Positions 8,653-16,908 of a stretch of DNA of 33,403 bases are shown one piece after another. The stretch is from Endozoicomonas acroporae (GTDB lineage: Bacteria > Pseudomonadota > Gammaproteobacteria > Pseudomonadales > Endozoicomonadaceae). The position numbers and the translations under genes are program-made. Every line of letters begins with the position of its first letter. Position 1 is the first letter of the stretch. Where the stretch lies: positions 1-33,403 of the forward strand of contig NZ_PJPV01000043.1 in the NCBI RefSeq assembly GCF_002864045.1. Reading direction: 5' to 3'. Below the pieces are notes generated by a model. It was not told the DNA's origin. It saw nothing but the letters and a program-made list of their open reading frames with translations, and searched no databases.

Positions 8653-9444
8653 CTATTTACGATCACCCTTTTTTTTCTTCGACTTTTTCTTCTGTTCCAT
8701 CATCCAGAAGAAATAGCCACCGGCTCCCAAGGCCAATAACAGCAAGAGAATCAAAGCGTAGACAACGATGCGAATAACCCCAGCAGAACCGGGAGTAACA
8801 TCGACAAACAGCACCGTCTCTGTTGATGGACTGTCAAAATTGCCAGAGTTCAGGCGGGTTGCCGGGAACAGGGAAACAGCGATCTTCTCCAGGGAAAGCC
8901 CCTCTATACTGTTTGCCACCAGAGTTTTTACTTTCGGCACCAGACCCGCCAGTTCCAGCTCAGGGGTATACTTGATAAACACTGAAGCTGATGAGGGGTA
9001 GTTGACATCCGTCAGGCTATCCTGCTCCTGGGGCAATACCACATGAACACGGGCAGTCACGACACCATCAATCATCGACAGTGTGGACGAAAGCTCCTGT
9101 GACATGGAATAGGTATAACGGGCCCGCTCTTCTGTCGGGGAAGAAATCAGACCATCTTTAGGAAAAATATCACCGATCGACGAGTATTTTTCTTTCGGAA
9201 AACCAAGACTGCTCAAAATCTTGATAGATCTTGCAACATTACCGCTTTCCACCATGATGGTGACAATTTTGTCTTTATCCACCAGCTTCTCAGTGGGAAT
9301 GTCATTATCAAGAAGGATGGCAAGCATTTCATTACCTTCTTTTTCATCAAGCCCGGAATAAAGCTCGACTTTACACCCCAGCAATAAAACACCGATGAGA
9401 CACAGTAATGTAACCTTAAAGCTCTGGACAAACCCCTGTTTCAT
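8653..9444 (-). CDS. sctJ: T3SS inner-membrane ring lipoprotein SctJ (YscJ/PrgK)
   Basis: A 263-residue inner MS-ring lipoprotein of the injectisome basal body. Residues 1-23 are a lipoprotein signal peptide with lipobox LLLGC, and Cys24 is the lipidated residue. The first ring-building motif follows (LYSGLDEKEGNEMLAILL), then a linker and the second domain with SMIDGVVTARVHVVLPQ. A transmembrane helix at about 224-250 and a lysine-rich cytoplasmic tail (KKKSKKKKGDRK) end the protein. These are the signature features of YscJ/FliF-like proteins. Spacing is 97 nt to sctK and 164 nt from sctI, and the latter gap contains a hairpin. Confidence 0.96.
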   Translation of the reverse strand: MKQGFVQSFKVTLLCLIGVLLLGCKVELYSGLDEKEGNEMLAILLDNDIPTEKLVDKDKIVTIMVESGNVARSIKILSSLGFPKEKYSSIGDIFPKDGLISSPTEERARYTYSMSQELSSTLSMIDGVVTARVHVVLPQEQDSLTDVNYPSSASVFIKYTPELELAGLVPKVKTLVANSIEGLSLEKIAVSLFPATRLNSGNFDSPSTETVLFVDVTPGSAGVIRIVVYALILLLLLALGAGGYFFWMMEQKKKSKKKKGDRK

Positions 9445-9558
9445 GACGAGCCAACCTTATGCACGTTAAAATATAATTACTCATACATTTAACGGCCAGT
9501 TGCGAAGAAAAATTATGATTTACCGAGTATAGTTTTAAAAGAGAGGGGCAATGATGAT

Positions 9559-9592
9559 AGCTGAAGAAAAATCACCTTATTTTCCTTCAGCT
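9559..9592 (-). other. Hairpin in the sctI-sctJ intergenic gap
   Basis: An 8-bp perfect stem AGCTGAAG / CTTCAGCT encloses an A/T-rich interior that can extend the pairing. It lies about 17 nt beyond the sctI stop in the direction of transcription. No T-run follows on the minus strand, so a normal terminator is unlikely. An mRNA-processing or stability element that sets the sctI:sctJ ratio is possible. Confidence 0.4.
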
Positions 9593-9608
9593 TACAGATA
9601 AGAAAAAA

Positions 9609-10031
9609 TTACTGGTTGCGTAACAGCGTATCGAATGTCTGAGTACTTTTACTGACAATCTTCCCGATATAGTCTTCGGTAATCATCAGATTGGTCATAG
9701 CCATTTGAGTTTTGAACATATCCTTCATCCCCATCGCCTCACCGGGTGCCAGGTGCTGCTTGACCAGGTCAGCCCTGCCTTCCACATGATTCCTGAGACC
9801 CTGCATTCCCTGAAGCACCTTATCTCCCAGCGTCAGGGCCGGAGCATCCGGATTAGCTGCCACGTCAATAGGTTTAACGTTCGCCGCCTGAGAGGCTCCA
9901 TCTGGCGAAACCAGCTGGGCGAAACGGCCTGCCGCCCCATCTTCTGGTTGATTCGGATTGGCAAAGCCTTCCTGAGTTTTTTCCAGCGCTTTATCCGCCA
10001 GATTACCTGTCTTGATAATATTGTCCGCCAT
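9609..10031 (-). CDS. sctI: T3SS inner rod protein SctI (YscI family)
   Basis: A 140-residue secreted early substrate that forms the inner rod or needle adapter at the base of the needle. The C-terminal half carries the family pattern: hydrophobic-helical MKDMFKTQMAMTNLMITEDY, then KIVSKSTQTFDTLLRNQ, closely resembling the YscI/HrpB consensus that ends in LLRNQ-like residues. The N-terminal part is Ala/Asn/Asp-rich and probably flexible, as expected of a T3SS export signal. An AGAGGT motif lies 7-9 nt upstream of the ATG. It is followed by sctJ as in virC-type operons and preceded by the SycN-like chaperone. Confidence 0.88.
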   Translation of the reverse strand: MADNIIKTGNLADKALEKTQEGFANPNQPEDGAAGRFAQLVSPDGASQAANVKPIDVAANPDAPALTLGDKVLQGMQGLRNHVEGRADLVKQHLAPGEAMGMKDMFKTQMAMTNLMITEDYIGKIVSKSTQTFDTLLRNQ

Positions 10032-10116
10032 GATAGTAACCTCTATTCATTATTGATTGGTTGAGGTACTTCAAATCCTCTTATCTGTTTAAAAACAGTT
10101 TTTTAATATTTTTATC

Positions 10117-10485
10117 TTACAATTTTAGCTCATCTGCCTTGTTCATCAAAAACTGCATAGCGCGCTCCACACTGGGGCGGTTGAAATCAGAATCATCAAC
10201 AAACAAACAGATAACCAGTTGATTTTCTTGAAGGCCTACCTGTAAGGGATAAGGAAAGCTCTTTTTGTAATGGCACTCTGCCAGTGCACTTTCTAAAACG
10301 GGCAGACTGTTAAAGGGGTCTATCTCCCGGGCCAGATACATCAAAACGCCCTCTTCCTTTTGTTCCATATAAAAGGATCCGGCACCCTCAATTTCAAAGC
10401 ATGCTACGCCGGTATCACCGAAATCGAACCCCTTGATGCCCATGGCCTCAGCAAATTCAGAGACTACGCTATTACGCCAATCCAT
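10117..10485 (-). CDS. SycN-like T3SS class I chaperone (for the gatekeeper)
   Basis: A 122-residue acidic protein (SycN is 123). It resembles Yersinia SycN / Pseudomonas Pcr2 throughout: a start MDWRNSVVSEFAEAMGI, a beta strand with GSFYMEQKEEGVLMYLARE matching the SycN pattern of an EQ-x-LxLWLAR strand, and a C-terminal helix after FNRPSVERAMQFLM. SycN with YscB binds YopN and controls its export. Here the gene starts 9 nt after the gatekeeper stop, with a GGAGG site, so the gatekeeper is the expected client. No YscB-like partner is present nearby, so it may work as a homodimer. The fold family (CesT/SycE-like) is well supported; one-to-one orthology with SycN is likely but not certain. Confidence 0.8.
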   Translation of the reverse strand: MDWRNSVVSEFAEAMGIKGFDFGDTGVACFEIEGAGSFYMEQKEEGVLMYLAREIDPFNSLPVLESALAECHYKKSFPYPLQVGLQENQLVICLFVDDSDFNRPSVERAMQFLMNKADELKL

Positions 10486-10494
10486 TCGTCCTCC

Positions 10495-13074
10495 TTAACT
10501 TTTCACTTCACCCGCTGGTGGTTCATATCCTCCCGGATTCATCCGCGGAGCCCCCTGAAGATCAACCAGTGACTGGATGTACGTCTCGATCTTTGTTTCA
10601 TTACCACCCAGTAGAGGTATTTCAATTTGTGATTCTTTTGCTTGTTCCATATAACCAAGTAACTGTTCTAACTGAGCCTTATCCCCTGCCATTGACTGGA
10701 TATCTTTAAGGACATCACCAATATCACCATATGACTCCCCTTCCACTTGCCCTTGAACCTTAGCGGCAATAAATGCTGCGGTTCCCCTGGCAGGAGTTGA
10801 CTGAGCTGAAGCATTGTCAGTCTCAAATGTTGCTTCAACCGTCATTCCATCATCTACCTCCTGATTTCCCGTTGCATCCAGGGTTGCCTCGACCTGCATC
10901 CCCTCCGCAACATCCTGACCATCAGACTCATCCCAGGTTGACTCAACAGACAGGCTTTTCTCCTCAGCCCTGATGCTGAAGGTGTGGGAGTATTCCATCC
11001 GGTCAAAGATATCAGTACCCAGCGGACGTGTTTTCGGCTCACTAATTGGGTCAAACGGATGCTTAAAGAACGACTTCAAACGAGCACTGAAGGGACCTTC
11101 TTTAAGGTGAGGAGACACACTGTCTCTAAAGGATTTAGATGGCCTTTTCTTTATTTTCGAATCTATTTCAGCAATGGTTGATTTAAGGCTGGCAAGATTG
11201 TTTTCTAACTGCTCAAGATCTAAATCCGGACCACGATCCTCTTTCAATACTTCCATTGCCGTACGAACCAGATCATTCACACTTTGACCAGGATGAGTTT
11301 TCACCCACTCTCCCAGCGCTTTGGTATCTGGCGGAATAAGCTGCAGTTCTTTGCCCTCCCCTTCGGGTGTAATAGCCACTTTAAGATCTTTGGCAAAGGC
11401 TTTACCCCGTTGGCTGGCGACATCTTTCAGCGCATCAATAATATCAACACCATTCTCTTCTGCATGCTGCAATGCAGTTAATGAGCAGTCAAAAACAAAG
11501 TTGGTATCCTTGCGTTGATGCAAACCCCGGGCCTTATCCAGTAACTCATCCTGTTTCTGTATGAGCTCTTGATCGGAAAGCCCATCAAAGCTGCCCTTTG
11601 CCGTCACCTCGGTTGCCCCATTGGCTCCTCCTTTGGCAGTCACCTCAGGGGAGGTGGCTGTTGCCGGGTCAACGGTGGCATTAGTTGCTGTCGTTGACGT
11701 TTCACCCTGTGCCGCAGGCTCAGGCTGCGTCGTTCCAGCTCCAAGAGTGGGAACACCAGTGGATGCCATAAACGGATTATCTGGTTCCTGAGCCCCTTTG
11801 AATTCACGGCCCAAATCATCAATAATGCTGTTTGAACCAAGAAAACCTTTTAACGCATCTTCCGAGATTTCGGTTTCTCCACCCTTGCCATAATTTTCAT
11901 CCGTCTTTACAGCGCCTTCTTCTTCCAAAACCAGATTATCCTGTACTTCCAGGATTGCTTGAGCCAGGCTTTCTTTAATTTGTTCATTGGCAAAAATTTC
12001 TTCCGGAATCTCACTAATCAATTTCGCAGTCTTATTCATGAAAGCCGTTCTGACTTCAACGGGCTTCTCACTCAACCCCATTTTCTTAATTAAATTGGTA
12101 AAGTCACTTCCTGAAACAAACTGTTGATCCAGCAAATCCAGAACATTGGTCATATATTGCTGGCCATCAAATCGCCCAATCCTCACCGGTGGCCTTCTCA
12201 TCTGCCCTTGTGTTTCCATACAGCTATCATGGATACCCACCAGCCTTTTCAAGGTCGTCATATCATTAATCACTGAGCGCAGGTGGGTGTCTTCCGTTTT
12301 GGATGTCATGGAATTCAACTCACCACTCAAAAACCTGAGCCTTCTATCGACTGAGTTCTCAAAACCAGTCGCCACCTGGTTATTGTCCGGATCTGCATCC
12401 ACCCCACCCTGGTTATTAGTCAGGTCTTTAAATGCTGCACCGAGGGATTTATGATCCTTGACATGACCATATAACTGCGAACGAACTTCATCCGGGGTTT
12501 TACCGGGATGGTAGTCCTCGGCCAGTTTACCGGCAGCGTTTGAGATCTCTCTGCCAATCTCAATATATTGAGGATGCTCGTTTTCAAGCGCTTCAATGGC
12601 TTTAAAAATTTCATCTTTAGGCAGGGCGTCAGGATCGGCTTTTAAATCAACAGCGATCTCATAAAGCGCAAGATACTGGTGGTAAGGGTCCTTGAACTCT
12701 TCTTTGGCCCCTTTAAGATAGTCTTCTTGTCGATAATCCTCTTTTGATTGTTTAGGAAAGCGTCTTTTGAAATCCTGTGTTTCAGGAACTTCTTCAACAT
12801 TCTTGATTTTTTCAATTAATTCAAGCTGCCGCGCACTTGCCGATTTACCCTTATCGGCTTCAATGTCTTTTGGATTCTTGAACTTAGCCAACAAACTGGT
12901 AAGTTCTTCCGCAGCATCGGCAGTGGAAAGCATTGATGGTTTATGGGAGGCTTCTACCCCCTGCCCGGTTGATAGTTTCCCAGCCTTGCCAGCTGCGCTC
13001 TCGCCAGCCGCACCGGGAGCCTGCATCTGCTGCACCGCTGCTGAGGCTTGTATTCCTCCAAGTGGATTACCCAT
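10495..13074 (-). CDS. sctW: Oversized T3SS gatekeeper: SctW (YopN/HrpJ) fused to TyeA plus long C-terminal extension
   Basis: An 859-residue protein; typical gatekeepers are about 290-400. Residues 1-50 are an Ala/Gln/Gly-rich probable secretion signal. Residues 50-290 contain HrpJ/YopN-like helical material (STADAAEELTSLLAKF, YHQYLALYEIAVDLKADPDA). Residues 305-386 align with TyeA along its length: VLDLLDQQFVSG, NLIKKMGLSEKPVEVRTAF, ISEIPEEIFANEQIKESL, and an EEE ending. In Yersinia YopN and TyeA are separate; fusions occur in other species. Residues 387-859 match nothing I know: an acidic linker, a Thr/Ala/Pro-rich stretch (440-495), helical segments (500-560, 615-640), a basic patch (641-680), two VEAT-containing repeats (727-752) and a helical tail. 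The SycN-like chaperone gene lies 9 nt downstream. Confidence 0.85.
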   Translation of the reverse strand: MGNPLGGIQASAAVQQMQAPGAAGESAAGKAGKLSTGQGVEASHKPSMLSTADAAEELTSLLAKFKNPKDIEADKGKSASARQLELIEKIKNVEEVPETQDFKRRFPKQSKEDYRQEDYLKGAKEEFKDPYHQYLALYEIAVDLKADPDALPKDEIFKAIEALENEHPQYIEIGREISNAAGKLAEDYHPGKTPDEVRSQLYGHVKDHKSLGAAFKDLTNNQGGVDADPDNNQVATGFENSVDRRLRFLSGELNSMTSKTEDTHLRSVINDMTTLKRLVGIHDSCMETQGQMRRPPVRIGRFDGQQYMTNVLDLLDQQFVSGSDFTNLIKKMGLSEKPVEVRTAFMNKTAKLISEIPEEIFANEQIKESLAQAILEVQDNLVLEEEGAVKTDENYGKGGETEISEDALKGFLGSNSIIDDLGREFKGAQEPDNPFMASTGVPTLGAGTTQPEPAAQGETSTTATNATVDPATATSPEVTAKGGANGATEVTAKGSFDGLSDQELIQKQDELLDKARGLHQRKDTNFVFDCSLTALQHAEENGVDIIDALKDVASQRGKAFAKDLKVAITPEGEGKELQLIPPDTKALGEWVKTHPGQSVNDLVRTAMEVLKEDRGPDLDLEQLENNLASLKSTIAEIDSKIKKRPSKSFRDSVSPHLKEGPFSARLKSFFKHPFDPISEPKTRPLGTDIFDRMEYSHTFSIRAEEKSLSVESTWDESDGQDVAEGMQVEATLDATGNQEVDDGMTVEATFETDNASAQSTPARGTAAFIAAKVQGQVEGESYGDIGDVLKDIQSMAGDKAQLEQLLGYMEQAKESQIEIPLLGGNETKIETYIQSLVDLQGAPRMNPGGYEPPAGEVKS

Positions 13075-13092
13075 GCTTTCCCTCTGTGCAAG

Positions 13093-13117
13093 AAAAAGCC
13101 AACCCGCAGGGTTGGCT
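13093..13117 (-). terminator. Strong terminator between sctB and sctW
   Basis: Minus-strand stem AGCCAACCC / GGGTTGGCT, 9 perfect base pairs with a 3-nt loop, followed by TTTTT. It lies 56 nt after the sctB stop and 19 nt before the sctW start, so it separates the translocon operon from the gatekeeper/basal-body operon and probably allows only partial read-through. Confidence 0.85.
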
Positions 13118-13172
13118 ACATCTTATAAACCACGTCCTTTGATTGTGTCATCAAGCTCAGATTGACCTGTGA

Positions 13173-14705
13173 TCAGGCTCTTGTTGTCGATTTGAGTGTT
13201 TCAAACCATGAGCGGATGATCTCATCCATCTTGCTGATCACCGTTTTCACCATATCCTGATGGAGGTTCATAAACTCGCTATCAGACTGTGCAGCAGAAT
13301 CATGCATTCTCTGGTTTGCCTCGTGTAATTTGCCCTGGGCCTGATGCATGCCTGCCTGGTAGTCTGTACCAGCCTTGATCATATCACCGCTTGCAGCGGT
13401 CATCTGGGAAAGACCATTACCAATCGCTACCTGCCGTTGCATATTCGCCTGGTCCAGTCCACCGGCTTTAGCTGACATACCAACCTGGATACCACCGGAA
13501 ATGATCTTGGTACCAGCACTGACCCAGCCACCAATGGCGGTCATCAGGGCTGCATTCTTCATTTCTTCTGCCTGGTTGAGAATCTCAGATTTTGCCGCCT
13601 GCTGCTCAATGGAACGAGACTCCCTTGAGGCAGCACGCTGGTTGGCACTCATCTTGAACAGAAGCTCCATCACGGCAAAGATATCCACCATCTGCTCAAG
13701 CATTTTCATATCCGCAAAGGATTCGCCAGCAGCAAGCAGGTTCAATCCCTTGCTGCTGTTCATTAGAAATTGTGAAAGTCCCTGGGGAGCATTACGCATC
13801 AGGGCAGACTGGTTCTTTAATGAAATTGGATTGCTGGCTTGCAGAATGACCTGTATTTCCTCCTGGCCAAAGCCCATTTTGGCCAGGAGCTGCTTTTGCT
13901 CTGCACTGCCAAGCTGACCAAGTTTGCCGTTCAATAGTGCTGCCAGCCCTTTGGCCGTATCGGCACCAAACCCCAGCGCCTGCAGAACGGCCTTGGTATC
14001 AGAGCCTGCTGAGCGCATCATATCCAGACGACTGCCGTCAGTATCCGGCGGCGCAAGAGAGATCATCGTTTTGATCTGGCTGTCAGTAAAGCCCAGGGAT
14101 CTCAGGATAGCCGTTTTCTGGTCCAGACCTTTTGCCCCTCCATGCTGGTCGGCAAGAAACGTCTGGATATCTTTAGAGGTTGACAGCTTTTCCAGGTTAT
14201 CCAGCTGAGTCTTCTGAAAGCCGCCCATACCGGCCAGCACCTGCCGCTTTCCTGCAGAGGTTTCCACCCCTTTGCCGGAAAGCAACTGCATGTGCGAAGC
14301 GGCATCATCAAGAACCGCGGCCTGTGATTTCAGCTTTGCGGTTTCTCCTTTGGTCACCGTGCCATTCTGAATATTATTGAACAGCTGTTTGGTTGACTCC
14401 ATGGCCTCGTCGGTGGACTTGGACAAAGTGGCCAGGGTTTTACTGGCATTGGTCATTTGATTCGGTGACAGATCATCGGGCGTGGCCAGTGACGGCTTGG
14501 CCTGTTGACCTGCTTTGTTAAGGTCGTTCAAAACCTCGGATTTAGCGTGTTTGGTTGAGGCAAGACGAACGCTCTCTTGCTGAAAGTCAATATCGCCTTT
14601 CTTGATTGCCGCTTTCTTTGCGTCAGATGTCGCTGGTTTTTCAAGAAGCATCTGCATATTTGCACTGTGTGCCGCCCGGTCTGCACCAGAAATTCCCTCG
14701 GCCAT
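13173..14705 (-). CDS. sctB: T3SS minor translocator SctB (YopD/BopD-like), with tandem helical repeats
   Basis: A 510-residue putative translocator that with SctE forms the pore in the host membrane. One moderately hydrophobic segment (about 385-410, ALMTAIGGWVSAGTKIISGG) is the expected single membrane-inserting region, and the C-terminal amphipathic helix ends in SKMDEIIRSWFETLKS. Residues 155-306 hold about four degenerate copies of an LxxxGF module, with GF at 162-163, 205-206, 245-246 and 278-279; single copies occur in SctA and SctE. The middle is rich in Ala, Gln and Met, as in IpaC/YopD-type proteins. It lies 47 nt after sctE, with a GGAGGT site. The B versus E assignment rests on one versus two hydrophobic regions and on gene order. 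Confidence 0.78.
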   Translation of the reverse strand: MAEGISGADRAAHSANMQMLLEKPATSDAKKAAIKKGDIDFQQESVRLASTKHAKSEVLNDLNKAGQQAKPSLATPDDLSPNQMTNASKTLATLSKSTDEAMESTKQLFNNIQNGTVTKGETAKLKSQAAVLDDAASHMQLLSGKGVETSAGKRQVLAGMGGFQKTQLDNLEKLSTSKDIQTFLADQHGGAKGLDQKTAILRSLGFTDSQIKTMISLAPPDTDGSRLDMMRSAGSDTKAVLQALGFGADTAKGLAALLNGKLGQLGSAEQKQLLAKMGFGQEEIQVILQASNPISLKNQSALMRNAPQGLSQFLMNSSKGLNLLAAGESFADMKMLEQMVDIFAVMELLFKMSANQRAASRESRSIEQQAAKSEILNQAEEMKNAALMTAIGGWVSAGTKIISGGIQVGMSAKAGGLDQANMQRQVAIGNGLSQMTAASGDMIKAGTDYQAGMHQAQGKLHEANQRMHDSAAQSDSEFMNLHQDMVKTVISKMDEIIRSWFETLKSTTRA

Positions 14706-14752
14706 GAGTTACCTCCATGTATCAGTGTTAAGGGTAAAGCAACTATTATTTA

Positions 14753-16399
14753 TTATCCTTTGAGAGAGCTATTGAGCTTGGTCATCGTATCGTGGTTGTC
14801 TTTCATCATGCTGGTCATGACTTGCCATACCTGCTGCATATCCTCGATAACCTTTTGGATATCCTCAGTTATGTTATCGATGGCATGCTGATTGGCCAGC
14901 ATCCAGGCATACAGCTCTTTCGCCTCGGCTCTTAGCATATCTGCGTCATAATTCAGGGTGGTAGTGTAAGCACCGGCCGTACCATCGGCAATCATGGCAG
15001 CCCCACCGGCAGCTTTGGCAGCCTGGGTACAGCGAGCGGTGACCGCTGCCATCTTGGCTGTCTTGGCTGTCGCTGTTGCCGCCGTCGTTGTTGCCGAGGC
15101 TGTGACTGTCGCGGCACTGGATGCACCACCCGCCGCCGCAGCGGTACCCTGGGAAGTTGCGTTCGCGGCTGTAGCCGCAGCACTGGCCCCCCCACCGGCA
15201 AACGCACCACCAAGACTCATCACCAGAATCAAGGACGACCAGAACACCATCGCGCCAATCATGGCCTTGTCTTCATCCGCACCAAATGCCTCGAAGATCG
15301 CGGCAACTCCCTTGTTCATCCAGTCACCGGTTTCGGAAGAAACAGTCATCATCACGGTCAGAGCCAGACATGCGGCCATGAGCCCCATGGCTACTGGCGA
15401 ACCAACACCCGTAGCAAACATAACAACCATAACGACAGCCATGAGAGCGACGGCTATATAACCGAATATTTTAGCGATCGCCCCCGACTCTTTGGCTTCT
15501 TCTGCTTTTTCAATCGATTCGGCAATCTTTGCCAACCGTTTTTCTGAAATCTGCTGTCGCTTTTGCTCATTAATTTTGATGCTTTCCTGGTTGAATACCA
15601 GACGGCTGTCCTGCAACTTGGTCTGGATTTGCATCAGCATTTGAGTTGCAGTATCCACATCAAGCGTTTTATTTGAATCCAGGAATGTTGAAGTAAAAGC
15701 CTTCAGTTCAGCTTGCAATTCTTTTTGAAGGTCTGCGGGCCCTCCTTTCAGGTTGGCAACTTTGTTGAAAGTATCGGCAAAAAGATCACCCAGCTGTCCA
15801 AGCGAGTTATCACCAGCAAGTTTGCCACCCACCTGGGCAGAGAATGAATGCATGGCCCTCAGGGAATTATCCGGATCTTTCGGGTCGGCTAATTTAAGCA
15901 TTCCATCAACCAGCTCTTTACTGTACCCCATGGACAACAGTTGGTCCTTGTTGCTCTGCATAGAACTGATATGACCAGCCAGTGGATTTGGCCGCCCGCC
16001 AGGCCCTTCAGCGAAGGCTTTCAGATCACCAGTGACCAGCGCCAAATAGTCCGAACCACCTTGTTCGATCATTGCCTCAGAAGCCAGACCAAGCTTTACC
16101 GCTTCAGGGTTCGTTTTACTCAACTTCTGGATTTCGGAAAAAACAGAGATCTCCTTGAGGACTTTTCCAGAAGGAGAATCTGAACCTTTCGCAGGAACAT
16201 CCAGACTGTGCTGCGGCTTAATGGGAGGAGCAATATTCTCCTGAACCTGATTCATCGATACCGTGTTTTGCTCCGAATAACCACGACTGACTTTTTCTTT
16301 TTCAACCTGATCGGTCTGTTGTTGCCGGAGTGATGGGTCTATATCCGCCTGTTGAGGTATCTGACCCGCCGGATAAGCCCCTTGTTGGATACCATCCAT
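14753..16399 (-). CDS. sctE: T3SS major translocator SctE (YopB/IpaB-like)
   Basis: A 548-residue pore-forming translocator. Residues 275-306 form a charged coiled coil (NEQKRQQISEKRLAKIAESI). The first long hydrophobic region is at 308-352 (IAVALMAVVMVVMFATG), followed by a short polar loop with an acidic AFGADEDKA. The second hydrophobic region is at 380-402. This two-hairpin layout is that of YopB/IpaB/BopB. Residues 400-460 are an unusual Ala/Thr/Gly tract, and a C-terminal coiled coil follows (TEDIQKVIEDMQQVWQVM). Residues 151-187 carry the LxxxGY module shared with SctA and SctB. I chose the ATG at 16399 because it has an AGGGAG site; the frame is open to 16489 inside the chaperone gene. 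Confidence 0.85.
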   Translation of the reverse strand: MDGIQQGAYPAGQIPQQADIDPSLRQQQTDQVEKEKVSRGYSEQNTVSMNQVQENIAPPIKPQHSLDVPAKGSDSPSGKVLKEISVFSEIQKLSKTNPEAVKLGLASEAMIEQGGSDYLALVTGDLKAFAEGPGGRPNPLAGHISSMQSNKDQLLSMGYSKELVDGMLKLADPKDPDNSLRAMHSFSAQVGGKLAGDNSLGQLGDLFADTFNKVANLKGGPADLQKELQAELKAFTSTFLDSNKTLDVDTATQMLMQIQTKLQDSRLVFNQESIKINEQKRQQISEKRLAKIAESIEKAEEAKESGAIAKIFGYIAVALMAVVMVVMFATGVGSPVAMGLMAACLALTVMMTVSSETGDWMNKGVAAIFEAFGADEDKAMIGAMVFWSSLILVMSLGGAFAGGGASAAATAANATSQGTAAAAGGASSAATVTASATTTAATATAKTAKMAAVTARCTQAAKAAGGAAMIADGTAGAYTTTLNYDADMLRAEAKELYAWMLANQHAIDNITEDIQKVIEDMQQVWQVMTSMMKDNHDTMTKLNSSLKG

Positions 16400-16416
16400 T
16401 CTGCTTACTCCCTGGT

Positions 16417-16905
16417 CTATTTTAGATTTTCCAGCATATTTTTGGCACGTTCCAGATCCTTGGCATATTCCGGGCTGTCGCCAGCCCAATCAATGGAAGT
16501 CTCATAGGAAATCTGAGCTTTTTCCCTGTCGCCTTTCGCTAAATGACAATCGCCGATATACATCATTGGTCGGGGATCATCAGAATCCAGAAGAGTAGCA
16601 AATGAGAAGATCTCGATGGCGCTGTCGTATTGTTTCTGCATTTGTTGACAGGCACCTAGTCCAAGAAAGTATTTACGATTGAAATGATCATAAAAACACA
16701 AAAATTGAAAAACTTTCGTTGCTTCTTCGTACTTTCCACCCTGATAAAGGTTGTAGGCAACTGAGTATATTGCTTCCATGGCATCATCACTCAAGTTTTT
16801 CAAATCTTTGAAGGTTCCCCCCTCACCGAAGAAATTCATGAGCTTGTCTTCAAGTTCTGCACCTTCATAATTCAGATCTTCATTATTCACCTGTGACTCC
16901 TCCAT
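16417..16905 (-). CDS. Translocator chaperone, TPR class II (LcrH/SycD/SicA family)
   Basis: A protein of up to 162 residues with three tetratricopeptide repeats between about 40 and 145: MEAIYSVAYNLYQGGKYEEA, then YFLGLGACQQMQKQYDSAIE, then PMMYIGDCHLAKGDREKAQ. This matches LcrH/SycD, which keeps the translocators soluble and prevents premature pairing. It sits between the tip gene and sctE, its expected client, as lcrH precedes yopB in Yersinia. The ATG at 16905 is 3 nt after the sctA stop with no obvious ribosome-binding site. A GTG at 16890 has GGAGGAG at proper spacing and may be the true start (157 residues). Confidence 0.92.
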   Translation of the reverse strand: MEESQVNNEDLNYEGAELEDKLMNFFGEGGTFKDLKNLSDDAMEAIYSVAYNLYQGGKYEEATKVFQFLCFYDHFNRKYFLGLGACQQMQKQYDSAIEIFSFATLLDSDDPRPMMYIGDCHLAKGDREKAQISYETSIDWAGDSPEYAKDLERAKNMLENLK

Positions 16906-16908
16906 GAG

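Noticed and set aside
10085..10098. CTGTTT-AA-AAACAG followed by T-run (plus strand) between the SycN-like gene and sctI
   Set aside because: The stem is weak and AT-rich, and the T-run is on the strand opposite to all nearby transcription.
14994..15461. Ala-rich plus-strand frame opposite sctE
   Set aside because: It arises from the repetitive Ala/Thr codons of SctE read backwards. It has no start context and no homology.
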